DNA from: Planctomyces sp.
GTDB taxonomy: Bacteria > Planctomycetota > Planctomycetia > Planctomycetales > Planctomycetaceae
NCBI GenBank assembly: GCA_019636235.1
Contig: JAHBXW010000006.1
Span: 1 to 64,000, forward strand
Reading direction: 5' to 3'
DNA: 64,000 nucleotides
Under the pieces are notes generated by a model. It was not told the origin of the DNA. It did no database searches and worked only from the letters and a program-made list of their open reading frames with translations. A program made the translations under genes and the position numbers. Of the stretch, positions 34,608 through 43,236 are shown piece by piece. Every line of letters begins with the position of its first letter. Position 1 is the first letter of the stretch.

Positions 34608-36065
34608 GTGGCGCCGTCGCAGACGCTGGAAGTGCTGGTCGTCGAGGATGATCCGGACGCGCGCGAAAACCTGCGGGACGTGCTCGAGCTGGACGGGCAC
34701 CGGGTGGAGTTTGCGAGCACAGCCGCCGAGGCGCTGGCCGCGGCGCGTCCGGAGCGCACGGAAGTGGTGCTGCTGGACTGGAAGCTGCCCGATGCGACGG
34801 CCCTGGAGACGCTGCCGCGGCTGAAGGCGGCCGCACCGGACGCGGACGTGGTCATCGTCACCGGGCATGGCGATTTCGATCGCGCCGTCACCGCGCTCCG
34901 CGAGGGAGCTGCCGATTACCTGCTCAAGCCGATCGCCGCTGAAGCGCTCCGCTCCAGCCTCGGACGCCTCGCCCAGCGGAGGTGGCTCGCGCAGGAAAAA
35001 TCCCGCAGCGACGCGATGTTTCGCAACCTCGTCCTGGCCGCCCCCTGCCTGATCATGATTCTCCGCAGGGACCTGACGATCGCCTACTTCAGCCCCTTCG
35101 CCGAACGTCTGACGGGACATGCCGCGGACGAATGCGTCGGCCGGAACGTCGCCGAGTTGCTGCCGGACGGCGTGCCGGAAGACCTCGCCGATGCGGCGGC
35201 TCAACTGCCCGCCGACCTCAATTCGACGCGGAGCGTCCAAGCCCCCATCCGCTGCCGCGACGGATCAATCCGCTGGACAATCTGGAAGCTGCAGCCGATT
35301 CCCGACTTCGATGAGGCGCCGGCGCTCTTGGCCGTCGGGCAGGACATCACCGAGCAGAAACGGGCCACCGAACAGCTCGTCCAGTCAGAACGGCTGGCCG
35401 CGATCGGCGAAGCGATGACGGGCCTGGCGCACGAAAGCCGCAACGCGCTGCAGCGCAGCCAGGCGTTCCTCGAGTTGCTCGCCAGTCAGTTGCAGGGGCA
35501 GAGCGATTCGCTGCGCCTCGTGGGGCGGATCCAGGAAGCGCAGCATCATCTGCACCAGCTGTATGAGGAGGTCCGGCAATACGCGGCGCCGCTGCGTGTC
35601 GCGCCGCGGCCGTGCGGCGTCCGGGATGTGATCGACGAGACCTGGGCGCTGCTGGAGCACGCGCGCTCGGGGCGGGACGCCGAACTGGTCTGCTCCCGGG
35701 CGGCCGCCGCCGCGGAAGGCCTGATGGACCGGTTCATGATGCAGCAGGTGTTTCGGAACATTCTGGAAAACTCACTGGCGGCCTGTGGGGATCCGGTGCG
35801 AATCAATGTCGACTGCCAGTCCGTCCTCGAGGGGGACCGCAGTTGCCTGGAAATCGCCATTCGCGATAACGGCCCCGGCCTCAGCGCCGAACAGCGGCAG
35901 CGCATTTTCGATCCCTTTTATACGACGAAGACGCGCGGGACGGGATTGGGGATGACATTGTGCCGCCGGATCGTCGACGCCCATGGCGGGGCGATTGGCG
36001 TCGGGCCGGACCAGGGAGGCGGGACGGAGATTCTGATCCGCCTGCCGGCGGACCCGGAGTTCTGA
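34608..36065 (+). CDS. Hybrid histidine kinase with N-terminal receiver and PAS domain
   Basis: 485 residues from GTG 34608, with GAGGGGAG upstream. Receiver, about residues 6-118: VLVVEDDPDARE, VVLLDWKLPDA (phospho-Asp), VIVTGHGDFDRAV, DYLLKPI. PAS, about 135-250 (FRNLVLAAPCLIMILRRDLTI to AVGQDITEQKRA). Kinase core about 260-485: H-box LAHESRNALQRSQ (phospho-His), N-box FRNILENSLAACGD, G1 IRDNGPGLS, F-box FDPFYTTKTRGTGLGM, then RRIVDAHGG. No membrane segment, so it is cytoplasmic. With the preceding double receiver it forms a compact phosphorelay; receiver-first order suggests that an upstream kinase modulates it. Confidence 0.93.
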   Translation: MAPSQTLEVLVVEDDPDARENLRDVLELDGHRVEFASTAAEALAAARPERTEVVLLDWKLPDATALETLPRLKAAAPDADVVIVTGHGDFDRAVTALREGAADYLLKPIAAEALRSSLGRLAQRRWLAQEKSRSDAMFRNLVLAAPCLIMILRRDLTIAYFSPFAERLTGHAADECVGRNVAELLPDGVPEDLADAAAQLPADLNSTRSVQAPIRCRDGSIRWTIWKLQPIPDFDEAPALLAVGQDITEQKRATEQLVQSERLAAIGEAMTGLAHESRNALQRSQAFLELLASQLQGQSDSLRLVGRIQEAQHHLHQLYEEVRQYAAPLRVAPRPCGVRDVIDETWALLEHARSGRDAELVCSRAAAAAEGLMDRFMMQQVFRNILENSLAACGDPVRINVDCQSVLEGDRSCLEIAIRDNGPGLSAEQRQRIFDPFYTTKTRGTGLGMTLCRRIVDAHGGAIGVGPDQGGGTEILIRLPADPEF

Positions 36066-36206
36066 GGGCGGGGGTCGCGCCGGGAATGCGCCGAGGCGCG
36101 CTCGCGAGCGGCGTGGCGAATGTGTACGCTCGTGTTTCGAGGGCTGTCTGCAACTTGGAGGTATGGCTGAGCCAACAGGCATCGTGACTCTCAGAAGGGC
36201 AACTCC

Positions 36207-36941
36207 ATGATCTCAGAATTTCGAGCGGGCGCGGTGCTGAGTGAAACGTTCCGGGTGCTGTTGCGGTCGTTGCCGGAAATCGCCACGCTGACGATCCTGT
36301 GCAACACTCCGTCCATCCTGCTGGGGCTCTATGAGGTCCTGACGCTGGACCCGAACCCCCTGTCGCCGGCCCGGCCTCAACTCGGGTACCGGGCTTTGAG
36401 GATGCTGGTCAGCCAGACCATGGGCGCGCTCTTGTCGGGAGCGCTGTCGTTCGCGGTGTACCAGGCGCTCCGCAACAGGGACGCCAGCGTCGGGGAGGCG
36501 ATCAGCGCCGGCTTGAAGCGAGTTCTGCCGCTGATCGGCGTGGCGATCGTGCAGGGCATTGCGATCGGCTGCGGACTCATTCTGCTGATCATTCCGGGCC
36601 TGATCCTGCTCTGCATGCTGTGGCTGGGGCCGGTGATCTGCGTCGTCGAGTCCAGCGGGCCGATGGCTTCATTGGAGCGCAGCCGGGAATTGACGAAGGG
36701 ACACCGCTCGACAATTTTCGCGATCCTGTTCACGATCGGCATCCTGTTCTGGATCGCGGCGCTCGCCGCCACGTTCGGCCTCAGGCAAACGGGTTCGCAG
36801 TTGTTGGTGTTCAGTGGCATCACGGCCCTGCAGTTGGTCCTGTCGGCGGTCGCCGGCACGGCCTGCGTGGTGTCCTACTTCCATCTCCGCAGTCTTAAGG
36901 AATCCGTCGACGTCGAGGACATCGCACGGGTGTTCGAATAG
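36207..36941 (+). CDS. YciC/UPF0259-like polytopic membrane protein
   Basis: A 244-residue protein with about five to six membrane segments: residues about 22-42, 68-90, 105-135 (GVAIVQGIAIGCGLILLIIPGLILLCMLWLGP), 170-190 and 200-228. The central motif IIPGLILLCMLWLGPVICVVE followed by SLERSRELTKGHR is typical of YciC/DUF7847 and glycerophosphodiesterase membrane-domain proteins. No enzymatic site is visible. AGAAGGG precedes ATG 36207. It is the first gene of the cluster reaching to 43205, 20 bases before the DUF4129 gene, and may share its transcript. Function unknown; related proteins are thought to work in envelope maintenance. Confidence 0.75.
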   Translation: MISEFRAGAVLSETFRVLLRSLPEIATLTILCNTPSILLGLYEVLTLDPNPLSPARPQLGYRALRMLVSQTMGALLSGALSFAVYQALRNRDASVGEAISAGLKRVLPLIGVAIVQGIAIGCGLILLIIPGLILLCMLWLGPVICVVESSGPMASLERSRELTKGHRSTIFAILFTIGILFWIAALAATFGLRQTGSQLLVFSGITALQLVLSAVAGTACVVSYFHLRSLKESVDVEDIARVFE

Positions 36942-36961
36942 TTCCTGGGAACTGGCGGCGT

Positions 36962-37645
36962 ATGCGATCCGGTTCCGCGATTGCCGTGGGCCTGCTGCTG
37001 GGATGTCTGGCGGCGGTTTCGACTTTGACGGCCGATGAGGCGGTGCGCGCCCGCGCGCGGGCCGCCGTCGGCCAGTCCGATGTGCAGTCGACGCTGGAGT
37101 TCGGCAACCTCGCGAGCAATGAGCGGGCGCGGGAAGATCGAACCCGCGGCGCCGCCGGATCGTTCGACATTCCTCTGGCGCCCGTCGCCGGACTGGGGAC
37201 CGCGATCTACTACATGGCGATCGCCGTCGCGGTGATCCTGATCGGGCTGACCGTCTGGACGGTGATTTCGAACCGGCGTCCGGCCGCATTGGCCGCGACG
37301 GGAGTTTCGGCCTCTGGCCTGCGGGACGACGGCGATGCGCGAGGGGCCGAGGCCTGGCTGCGGGACGCGGACCAACTCGCGGCCGAGGGGCGCTGGGGAG
37401 AGGCGATCCACGCGCTGCTGCTGGCGACGATTCGCCTGCTGTCCGACGAATTCGGCCGGCCGCGCGCGTCCCGTACGTCCCGTGAGCTGATCCGCCAGTT
37501 CACCCTGCAGGGCGCCCGGAGGACGGCGTTTCACGACCTGGTCGTCGCCTCGGAGCAGGCGGTGTTCGGCGGCCGGCGGCTGGACGAAATCGATTACGCG
37601 ATGTGCCGCGAGCGGGCCGCGGCGGTCGGGGGGACGGCCGAATGA
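36962..37645 (+). CDS. DUF4129 domain membrane protein
   Basis: A 227-residue protein. Signal or first membrane segment at residues 1-22 (AIAVGLLLGCLAAVSTL), second at about 78-102 (GTAIYYMAIAVAVILIGLTVWTVI). The C-terminal cytoplasmic DUF4129 domain, about 118-222, has WLRDADQLAAEGRWGEAIHALLLATIRLL, SRTSRELIRQF and FGGRRLDEIDYAMCRE. DUF4129 proteins occur next to MoxR, DUF58 and DUF4350 genes, sometimes fused with transglutaminase domains. Its stop overlaps the next start (ATGA), so translation is coupled. Confidence 0.85.
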   Translation: MRSGSAIAVGLLLGCLAAVSTLTADEAVRARARAAVGQSDVQSTLEFGNLASNERAREDRTRGAAGSFDIPLAPVAGLGTAIYYMAIAVAVILIGLTVWTVISNRRPAALAATGVSASGLRDDGDARGAEAWLRDADQLAAEGRWGEAIHALLLATIRLLSDEFGRPRASRTSRELIRQFTLQGARRTAFHDLVVASEQAVFGGRRLDEIDYAMCRERAAAVGGTAE

Positions 37646-38976
37646 GCGGACGCCCGAACTCCGGGGAGGATCCTCACGCGGTCTTCTCGACGCGCGTCGC
37701 GGTCGCCGTGTCGGCCGTGGCAGCGGTCTCGTTCATCGTCATGCTCATCCTGATCGGCCGGGGCGACAACGCCCGCCGCTCGCTGGCATACGGCCCGAGC
37801 GGATTCAGCATGAGCGCGCTGGGCTACAGCGGGGTGGTGGACTTCCTGCGCGACAGCGGGCTGTCGGTCCGAATGCGGCGCAGCCGGCGGGCGGTCAACG
37901 CGGATCGGGACACCGCGGTGGTCCTGGCGGAACCGGACTTGGACGGGTTCCGCGAGATGGCGATCAAGCTGGACATGCCGGGCTTCGACACAGAGGAAGG
38001 GGCCGGGGACGTCGTCGACCCGATGGAGAACGCGCGGCGGCTGCGGGACCGCGCCCGCGATCTCGATGCGCGATTCGTCGTCGTGCTGGCGAAATGGCGG
38101 GGCCGGCCTCTCTTGAATCCAGGGCTGGGTTGGGTCCATCAGGCCGAGCTGCTGGAACAGGAAAAGTGCACCGCGCCGCTGGATGTCGTGAGCGACCTGC
38201 CAATCCGGTTGAACCGCCGCCCGGGATCGACCTATCAGACGTTTCCCGTGGCGACGCCCTGGGGGTCCCGGGAAGTTCAACTGGCTTCGGCGCAATGGCT
38301 GTCGAACGACCCGCTGCTCGAACCGATCGTCTCCGGCCCGGAGGGCGTGCTGATCGGCCGGGTGCGGCCGCCCGGCCGCAGGGAGCTGTACGTCATCTCC
38401 GATCCGGACATTCTCAGCAACCACGGGCTCGCGCGGGCCGACCATGCCGAGGTGCTGCTCAAGTTCCTGACGGAAACGCTGTCGGTGGACGACGTGCTGA
38501 TGGACGAGGTCTGCCATGGACTGCAGCAGGAGACGCCGTTCCTCGCGGAGTTCGTGCGATTGCCGTTGGGCTATGCCAGCCTGCACGGGCTGCTGCTCTT
38601 GGGAGTGTGTTTCTGGGCGGGGTTCGTGCGGTTTGGGAGCGCGCTGCCAGCGGTCCCGCGACTGACGGGCGGACAGAACACGCTGGTGGAGAATACGGCG
38701 CAGTTGTTGAGTTACCGGGCGCGGTTTCGGTTCAGCGCAGAGCGATATTTTGACGGCATTGTGGCGGAAGTCGCGGAGGCGTATCACGTCCATTCGTCGG
38801 GCGAGGCGCGACTGAGCGAACTGCAGCGATTGTCGACGGCGCGGAAAGTGAATGTCTCGCTGGAACGTTGGGAACAAACGCTGAGACTGGGGGGCGGGCG
38901 TCGCCGGACCCAGGAGCTGCTCGAGGCCGCATGCGAACTGCATCGCTGGCGGGAAGGAATGCTGCATGGACGTTGA
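37642..38976 (+). CDS. DUF4350 domain membrane protein
   Basis: A 444-residue protein. Membrane segment at about residues 20-42 (VAVAVSAVAAVSFIVMLILI); extracytoplasmic or peripheral DUF4350 domain about 50-300, with SMSALGYSGVVDFLRDSGLSV near the front and ELYVISDPDILSNHGLARADHAEVLLKFL; a second membrane segment near 310-330 (YASLHGLLLLGVCFWAGFV); and a cytoplasmic helical tail. DUF4350 is related to the GATase-like ABC-transporter accessory fold. Function unknown. Start ATG 37642 overlaps the DUF4129 gene by four bases, and its end overlaps the MoxR gene by 11. Confidence 0.85.
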   Translation: MSGRPNSGEDPHAVFSTRVAVAVSAVAAVSFIVMLILIGRGDNARRSLAYGPSGFSMSALGYSGVVDFLRDSGLSVRMRRSRRAVNADRDTAVVLAEPDLDGFREMAIKLDMPGFDTEEGAGDVVDPMENARRLRDRARDLDARFVVVLAKWRGRPLLNPGLGWVHQAELLEQEKCTAPLDVVSDLPIRLNRRPGSTYQTFPVATPWGSREVQLASAQWLSNDPLLEPIVSGPEGVLIGRVRPPGRRELYVISDPDILSNHGLARADHAEVLLKFLTETLSVDDVLMDEVCHGLQQETPFLAEFVRLPLGYASLHGLLLLGVCFWAGFVRFGSALPAVPRLTGGQNTLVENTAQLLSYRARFRFSAERYFDGIVAEVAEAYHVHSSGEARLSELQRLSTARKVNVSLERWEQTLRLGGGRRRTQELLEAACELHRWREGMLHGR

Positions 38977-39922
38977 AACGGCGCTGGCGATTCAAACGGC
39001 GGTCCGCGATCGCGTGGGGCGGGTCATTGTCGGGCATGACGAGGTCGTGCGGCTGTTGATGACGGCGCTGCTCTGCGAGGGGCATGTCCTGCTGGAGGGC
39101 GTGCCGGGCACCGGCAAGACGCTGCTCGTCCGGACCTTCACGGCGACGGCGGCGCTGGAGTTCAAGCGCATTCAGTTCACGCCCGACATGACGCCCGCGG
39201 ACATCATCGGATCGAACCTGTTCGACTTCCGGAGCAACACGTTCACGTTCGTGCCGGGGCCGGTGTTCACCGACTTCGTGCTGGCGGACGAAATCAACCG
39301 CGCGCCGCCGAAGACCCAGGCCGCGCTGCTGGAGGCGATGCAGGAGCGCCGGGTCACCGTGGACGGCAAGCCGCAGCGGCTGTCGGGGAATTTCATGGTC
39401 GTCGCCACGCAGAACCCGATCGAACAGGAGGGGACGTATCCGCTGCCGGAGGCGCAGCTCGACCGGTTCCTGTTCAAGGTCCAGGTGGGCTATCCCGAGC
39501 GGGACGAGGAGTGCGCGATGGTCCGGGTGCACGGGCATCGCACCGCCTCCCCGGACGTGGCCGACTTCGGCGTCGACGCGGCATGCGGCAGCGAGGACCT
39601 GGCGGCCGCCCGACGGCTGGTGGCGCAGGTGCGGCTGTCGGAGGAAATGGTGGCCTACATCGTCGACCTGGTGCGGGCCACGCGAAGCGATCCGGCGCTG
39701 CAGGTCGGCGCCAGTCCGCGCTCGGCCAACATGCTGGCCTCAGCGGCCCGCGCATACGCCGTGCTGGAAGGGCGCGACTTCGTGATTCCTGATGACGTCA
39801 AGACGCTGTTCGATCCGACGCTGCGGCACCGCGTGGTGCTGGCGCCGGGCGCCGAGCTCGAAGGGGCCGAGGGACGCGAAGTCCTGAATCGGATCCTCGA
39901 CCGGATTCCCGCTCCCCGCTGA
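38966..39922 (+). CDS. MoxR-family AAA+ ATPase
   Basis: A 318-residue ATPase. Walker A GVPGTGKT lies around residue 46-53; Walker B DFVLADEINRAPPK about 103-116; sensor 1 VVATQNPIEQEGTYPLPEAQLDRF; sensor 2 SPRSANMLASAARAYAV. MoxR proteins act as chaperones that load or activate partner proteins, typically VWA or DUF58 proteins encoded next door, as here. The gene overlaps the DUF4350 gene by 11 bases and precedes DUF58 by 22. It is the likely energy source of the whole cluster. Confidence 0.95.
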   Translation: MDVETALAIQTAVRDRVGRVIVGHDEVVRLLMTALLCEGHVLLEGVPGTGKTLLVRTFTATAALEFKRIQFTPDMTPADIIGSNLFDFRSNTFTFVPGPVFTDFVLADEINRAPPKTQAALLEAMQERRVTVDGKPQRLSGNFMVVATQNPIEQEGTYPLPEAQLDRFLFKVQVGYPERDEECAMVRVHGHRTASPDVADFGVDAACGSEDLAAARRLVAQVRLSEEMVAYIVDLVRATRSDPALQVGASPRSANMLASAARAYAVLEGRDFVIPDDVKTLFDPTLRHRVVLAPGAELEGAEGREVLNRILDRIPAPR

Positions 39923-39944
39923 AGGCCCGGAAAGCCGGCCGATC

Positions 39945-41258
39945 ATGCCCGTCCCGACCCGCCGAACGCTGCTGCTGTTCACTGCGGGAATGCTGCTTGC
40001 GCTGGGCCCGAGCCTGGGGTTGTCGTGGTTGTGGGCGGCGTGGCTGGCGTACTGTGCGGCGCTGATCGTGCTGGTGGGGGTCGACATGCTGCACGCTCCG
40101 CCGCGGTCGAAGCTGCGCGTGGAGCTGGACGCGCCGGAAACGCTGTACATCGGCGAACCGGCCGCCGCGCGGCTGGAGCTGAACTTCGGCCGTCCGATCC
40201 CGACGCCGGTGCGGGTGCTGCTCGATCTGCCCGGACTGTTCGAGCCGGCGCCGGCTTACGAAGGGGAGTGTCCTCCGGCGGGACTCGAGGTGCGGTTCGA
40301 CCTGCACGCGAAGCGCCGCGGGAACGCGACGATCGAATCCGTCTGGGTCCGTTATCCCGGTCCGCTGGGGCTGATCGCCTGGAACGTCCGCCGCGAAGTC
40401 GAGCGGCGAATCGCCGTGGCGCCGAACATTCTCCCCGCGCGGCGGATGGCGCTGCGCTGCGCCCAGGACCGGCATTTCTACGCGGGACTGAAAATCGAAC
40501 GCTACCGCGGCGACGGCAGCGAGTTCGATTCGCTGCGGGATTTCACCGTCGGCGACGAACTGCGAACCGTGCACTGGCGGGCGACGGGACGGCATCGCCG
40601 CGTCCTTTCGCAGCAGTTTCGCGCGGAGCGAAACCACCAGGTCGTCGTCGCGCTGGACGCCGGCCGATTGATGTCCGAACCTTTCGTCGGCGACGTCCCC
40701 CGGCTCGATCGGGCGGTCGCGGCGGCCCTCGTTCTCGGCTTCGTCAGCCTCAAAAGCGGCGACCGCTGCGGACTGTTCGCCTTCGCCGATCGCGTTCGCG
40801 CCTGGCGAAAACCCGTTTCCGGCATGGCGGGCTTCCGGGCTCTCCAACAGCAGACGGCCCTCATCGATTATTCCCGCGCGGAAACCAACTTCACGCTGGG
40901 GCTGACGTCGCTCACCAGGAAGCTCAGCCGGCGGTCGCTGGTCGTCGTGCTGACGGACTTTGTCGATTCGATCGCCGCCGAGCTGATGGTCGAGAACCTG
41001 GGGCGGCTGGCGCGCAAGCATGTGGTGGTGTTTGTGACGCTCCGCGATCCGCTGCTCGCAGCCTGGGCGCATGCCGTCCCGCAGGACGTGCTGTCGCTGA
41101 ACCGGGCGATCACCGCGGCTTCGTTCCAGCGGGAGCGGCAAACCGTGCTGCGACGGCTGGAGCGGATGGGCCTGCACACCATCGACGCCGAGCCGGACCG
41201 GATCGGCCCCGAGATCATCAACCGCTATCTGGACATCAAGCGCCGTGAACAGATCTGA
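39945..41258 (+). CDS. DUF58 domain protein
   Basis: A 437-residue protein. Two membrane segments near the N-terminus (about 8-27 and 28-47), then a beta-rich extracytoplasmic part, then the cytoplasmic DUF58 core near residues 190-290: GDGSEFDSLRDFTVGDELRTVHWRATGRHRRVLSQQF, the family signature. The C-terminal part resembles a VWA fold, with DAGRLMS at a MIDAS-like position and VVVLTDFVDS. It is the classical partner of MoxR ATPases. Its end overlaps the SpoIIM gene by 14 bases. Confidence 0.92.
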   Translation: MPVPTRRTLLLFTAGMLLALGPSLGLSWLWAAWLAYCAALIVLVGVDMLHAPPRSKLRVELDAPETLYIGEPAAARLELNFGRPIPTPVRVLLDLPGLFEPAPAYEGECPPAGLEVRFDLHAKRRGNATIESVWVRYPGPLGLIAWNVRREVERRIAVAPNILPARRMALRCAQDRHFYAGLKIERYRGDGSEFDSLRDFTVGDELRTVHWRATGRHRRVLSQQFRAERNHQVVVALDAGRLMSEPFVGDVPRLDRAVAAALVLGFVSLKSGDRCGLFAFADRVRAWRKPVSGMAGFRALQQQTALIDYSRAETNFTLGLTSLTRKLSRRSLVVVLTDFVDSIAAELMVENLGRLARKHVVVFVTLRDPLLAAWAHAVPQDVLSLNRAITAASFQRERQTVLRRLERMGLHTIDAEPDRIGPEIINRYLDIKRREQI

Positions 41259-42315
41259 CGCGGACCGCGATGCGGCGGATTTCGAACTCAAGTCGACGGC
41301 CTTCCGCCGCGAGCGCGAAGCCGCCTGGAAGGAGTTGGATTCGCTGGTGACGCGGATCGAACGGCGAGGCCTGAAGAAGCTCGACTCGCACGAGGCCGCG
41401 CGGCTGCCGGTCCTGTACCGCAGCGCCGTGAGTTCCCTGTCGGTGGCGCGGGCGATCAGCCTGGACAGGAACCTGCGGGAGTACCTGGAGACCCTCACCG
41501 CGCGGGCCTATTTGTGCGTGTACTCAAACCAGCGGTTCGTGTTCGCCGTGCTGCGGGAGTTCTTCAAGACTCGCTTTCCCGCGGCCGTGCATCGCGTCGG
41601 CGGGCTGGTCGCGCTGTCCGGCGGCATCGTGCTGCTGGGCGTGGCCACGGCCTTCGCGCTGACCATGCGCGACATGGACCGCTACGACAGCTTCGTCCCA
41701 GCCGCCATGTCCGGCGGCAGAACGCCCGCCAGCACGACCGAGTCGCTGCGGAACGTGTTGTACAGTTCCCAGGCCTCACTCGACGGATTGACCCTGTTCG
41801 CGAGCTACCTGTTCACGAACAACTCGAAAGTCGGCATCCTGTGTTTCGCCGTGGGCTTTGCGGCGGGGGCGCCAACGGTCGTGCTCCTGTTCTTCAACGG
41901 CCTGGGGCTGGGCGCGATGCTGGCGCTGTACGCGTCCCGGGGAATGGGGCTGGAGTTCCTGGCCTGGGTGGCGGGGCATGGAGTGACGGAGCTGTTGGCC
42001 GTGGTGTTGTGCGGAGCGGCTGGATTGGCCCTGGGGCGTGCGATGCTGTTTCCCGGTCGGGCCAGCCGCGTGGACCGCCTCGCGGAGACCGGCCGCGCGA
42101 CAGCCCCGATCCTGATCGGTTCGGTGCTGATGCTGCTGCTGGCGGCCTTCATCGAGGGGTATTTGCGTCAGCTCGTCCCCAGCATGTCGTTCCGATGGCT
42201 GCTGGCGGCCGTGACGGGCGCCTTCTGGATCTGGTACTTCGTTGCGGTGGGCGGGGCGAACCGCGAGACCGCGACGCCCATGATGGCCCCGGTGGAGCGG
42301 CGGCCATGGAACTGA
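41245..42315 (+). CDS. SpoIIM/DUF95-family membrane protein
   Basis: 356 residues from GTG 41245. A cytoplasmic N-terminal helical region (about 1-110) contains RLPVLYRSAVSSLSVARAI and RAYLCVYSNQRF. Five to six membrane segments follow (VGGLVALSGGIVLLGVATAFAL; the block SKVGILCFAVGFAAGAPTVVLL FFNGLGLGAMLALYASRG; GHGVTELLAVVLCGAAGLALGRAML; and two near the end). This is the stage II sporulation protein M family, widespread outside spore formers as part of MoxR/DUF58/RDD clusters. It overlaps both neighbours, so translation is coupled. Role in non-sporulating bacteria unknown; there is no other sign of sporulation here. Confidence 0.88.
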   Translation: MNRSDADRDAADFELKSTAFRREREAAWKELDSLVTRIERRGLKKLDSHEAARLPVLYRSAVSSLSVARAISLDRNLREYLETLTARAYLCVYSNQRFVFAVLREFFKTRFPAAVHRVGGLVALSGGIVLLGVATAFALTMRDMDRYDSFVPAAMSGGRTPASTTESLRNVLYSSQASLDGLTLFASYLFTNNSKVGILCFAVGFAAGAPTVVLLFFNGLGLGAMLALYASRGMGLEFLAWVAGHGVTELLAVVLCGAAGLALGRAMLFPGRASRVDRLAETGRATAPILIGSVLMLLLAAFIEGYLRQLVPSMSFRWLLAAVTGAFWIWYFVAVGGANRETATPMMAPVERRPWN

Positions 42316-43205
42316 TCCGCGGCAAACTCTGTCCGGTGGTCACGCCGGAATCGCTGGAACTCGACTTTGAGATCGGGTCGGCGTCCGACCGGATTGTCGC
42401 GTTCGCGCTGGATCTGTTCCTGATCGCGCTGCTGCTCGTGGTCTCTGCAATTGCCGGTATGGTGCTGATCGGATCGGCGAGTCCGGCGATCGCCGGAGCC
42501 GCCGTGCTGGTGGCGCTGTTCGTGATCCGGCAGGGGTACTTCCTGTTCTTCGAACTGCGGAACTCGGGCACGACGCCGGGCAAGCGGAATCAGGGGCTGC
42601 GGGTCGTCGCCCGCGACGGAGGCCCGCTGACGGGTGAGATGATCGTCGCCCGGAACCTGCTGCGGGATGTCGAGTTCTTTCTGCCGATCACTGTGCTGTT
42701 CTCGCCGGCATCGCTGCTTCCGGGAGGCGGAGGGCTGATCGCGCTGGTGGGCATCCTGTGGCTGCTCATTTTCCTTCTGTTTCCCTGGTTCAACCGATAC
42801 CGCATGCGCTGCGGCGATTTGATCGCCGGGACGGTGGTGATCCGTCAGCCCAGCGCGAAGCTGCTGCCGGACGTCGCGGTGTTCGCCAGCCCGACGGGCA
42901 GCGCGGCCGCTTCCCGGGCGAAGTTCGACTTCACGGCGGAACAGTTGTCGCACTACGGCATCCGCGAACTCGAAGTCCTGGAGGACTTGTTCCGCCGCCT
43001 CGATTCCGGGCGTGCGCCGCCGGAAATCATGGCGCCGGTGTGCGAGAAGATTTGCCGGAAGATTCAATGGGGCGATCCCCCCCAGGACGCCGACGCGCTG
43101 GTCTTTCTCAGGGAATTCTATCGCGCGCAGCGCGGACACCTCGAACGCCGGCTGCTGTTCGGCGCGCGAAAGGAACACAAGAGCCACGTCACGACCGAAG
43201 AGTGA
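42306..43205 (+). CDS. RDD-family membrane protein
   Basis: A 299-residue protein. The RDD domain, about residues 20-180, has four predicted membrane segments. The first (ASDRIVAFALDLFLIALLLV) holds the conserved Arg and Asp; GTTPGKRNQGLRVV holds the family Gly-Lys. The cytoplasmic C-terminal tail (about 190-299) is helical and charged, ending KEHKSHVTTEE, and is longer than usual for RDD proteins. RDD proteins are thought to act as transporters, possibly Na+/H+, but in this context probably serve the MoxR complex. ATG 42306 overlaps SpoIIM by ten bases. It is the last gene of the cluster. Confidence 0.88.
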   Translation: MELIRGKLCPVVTPESLELDFEIGSASDRIVAFALDLFLIALLLVVSAIAGMVLIGSASPAIAGAAVLVALFVIRQGYFLFFELRNSGTTPGKRNQGLRVVARDGGPLTGEMIVARNLLRDVEFFLPITVLFSPASLLPGGGGLIALVGILWLLIFLLFPWFNRYRMRCGDLIAGTVVIRQPSAKLLPDVAVFASPTGSAAASRAKFDFTAEQLSHYGIRELEVLEDLFRRLDSGRAPPEIMAPVCEKICRKIQWGDPPQDADALVFLREFYRAQRGHLERRLLFGARKEHKSHVTTEE

Positions 43206-43236
43206 CGCGCACGATCCGCGGCGATCCCCATGCGGG

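Noticed and set aside
36163-36210. 15-residue ORF (MAEPTGIVTLRRATP) whose stop overlaps the start of the 36207 gene
   Set aside because: The apparent GGAGG is only one base from the ATG, too close for initiation, and the main gene has its own AGAAGGG. Kept only as a weak possibility of translational coupling.
41514-42305. Long in-frame extension of the RDD gene
   Set aside because: It lies entirely within the SpoIIM gene in another frame, and the RDD domain starts after ATG 42306.
41245-42315. SpoIIM as evidence for sporulation
   Set aside because: SpoIIM-family proteins are common in non-sporulating bacteria within MoxR/DUF58 clusters, and no other sporulation gene is present.
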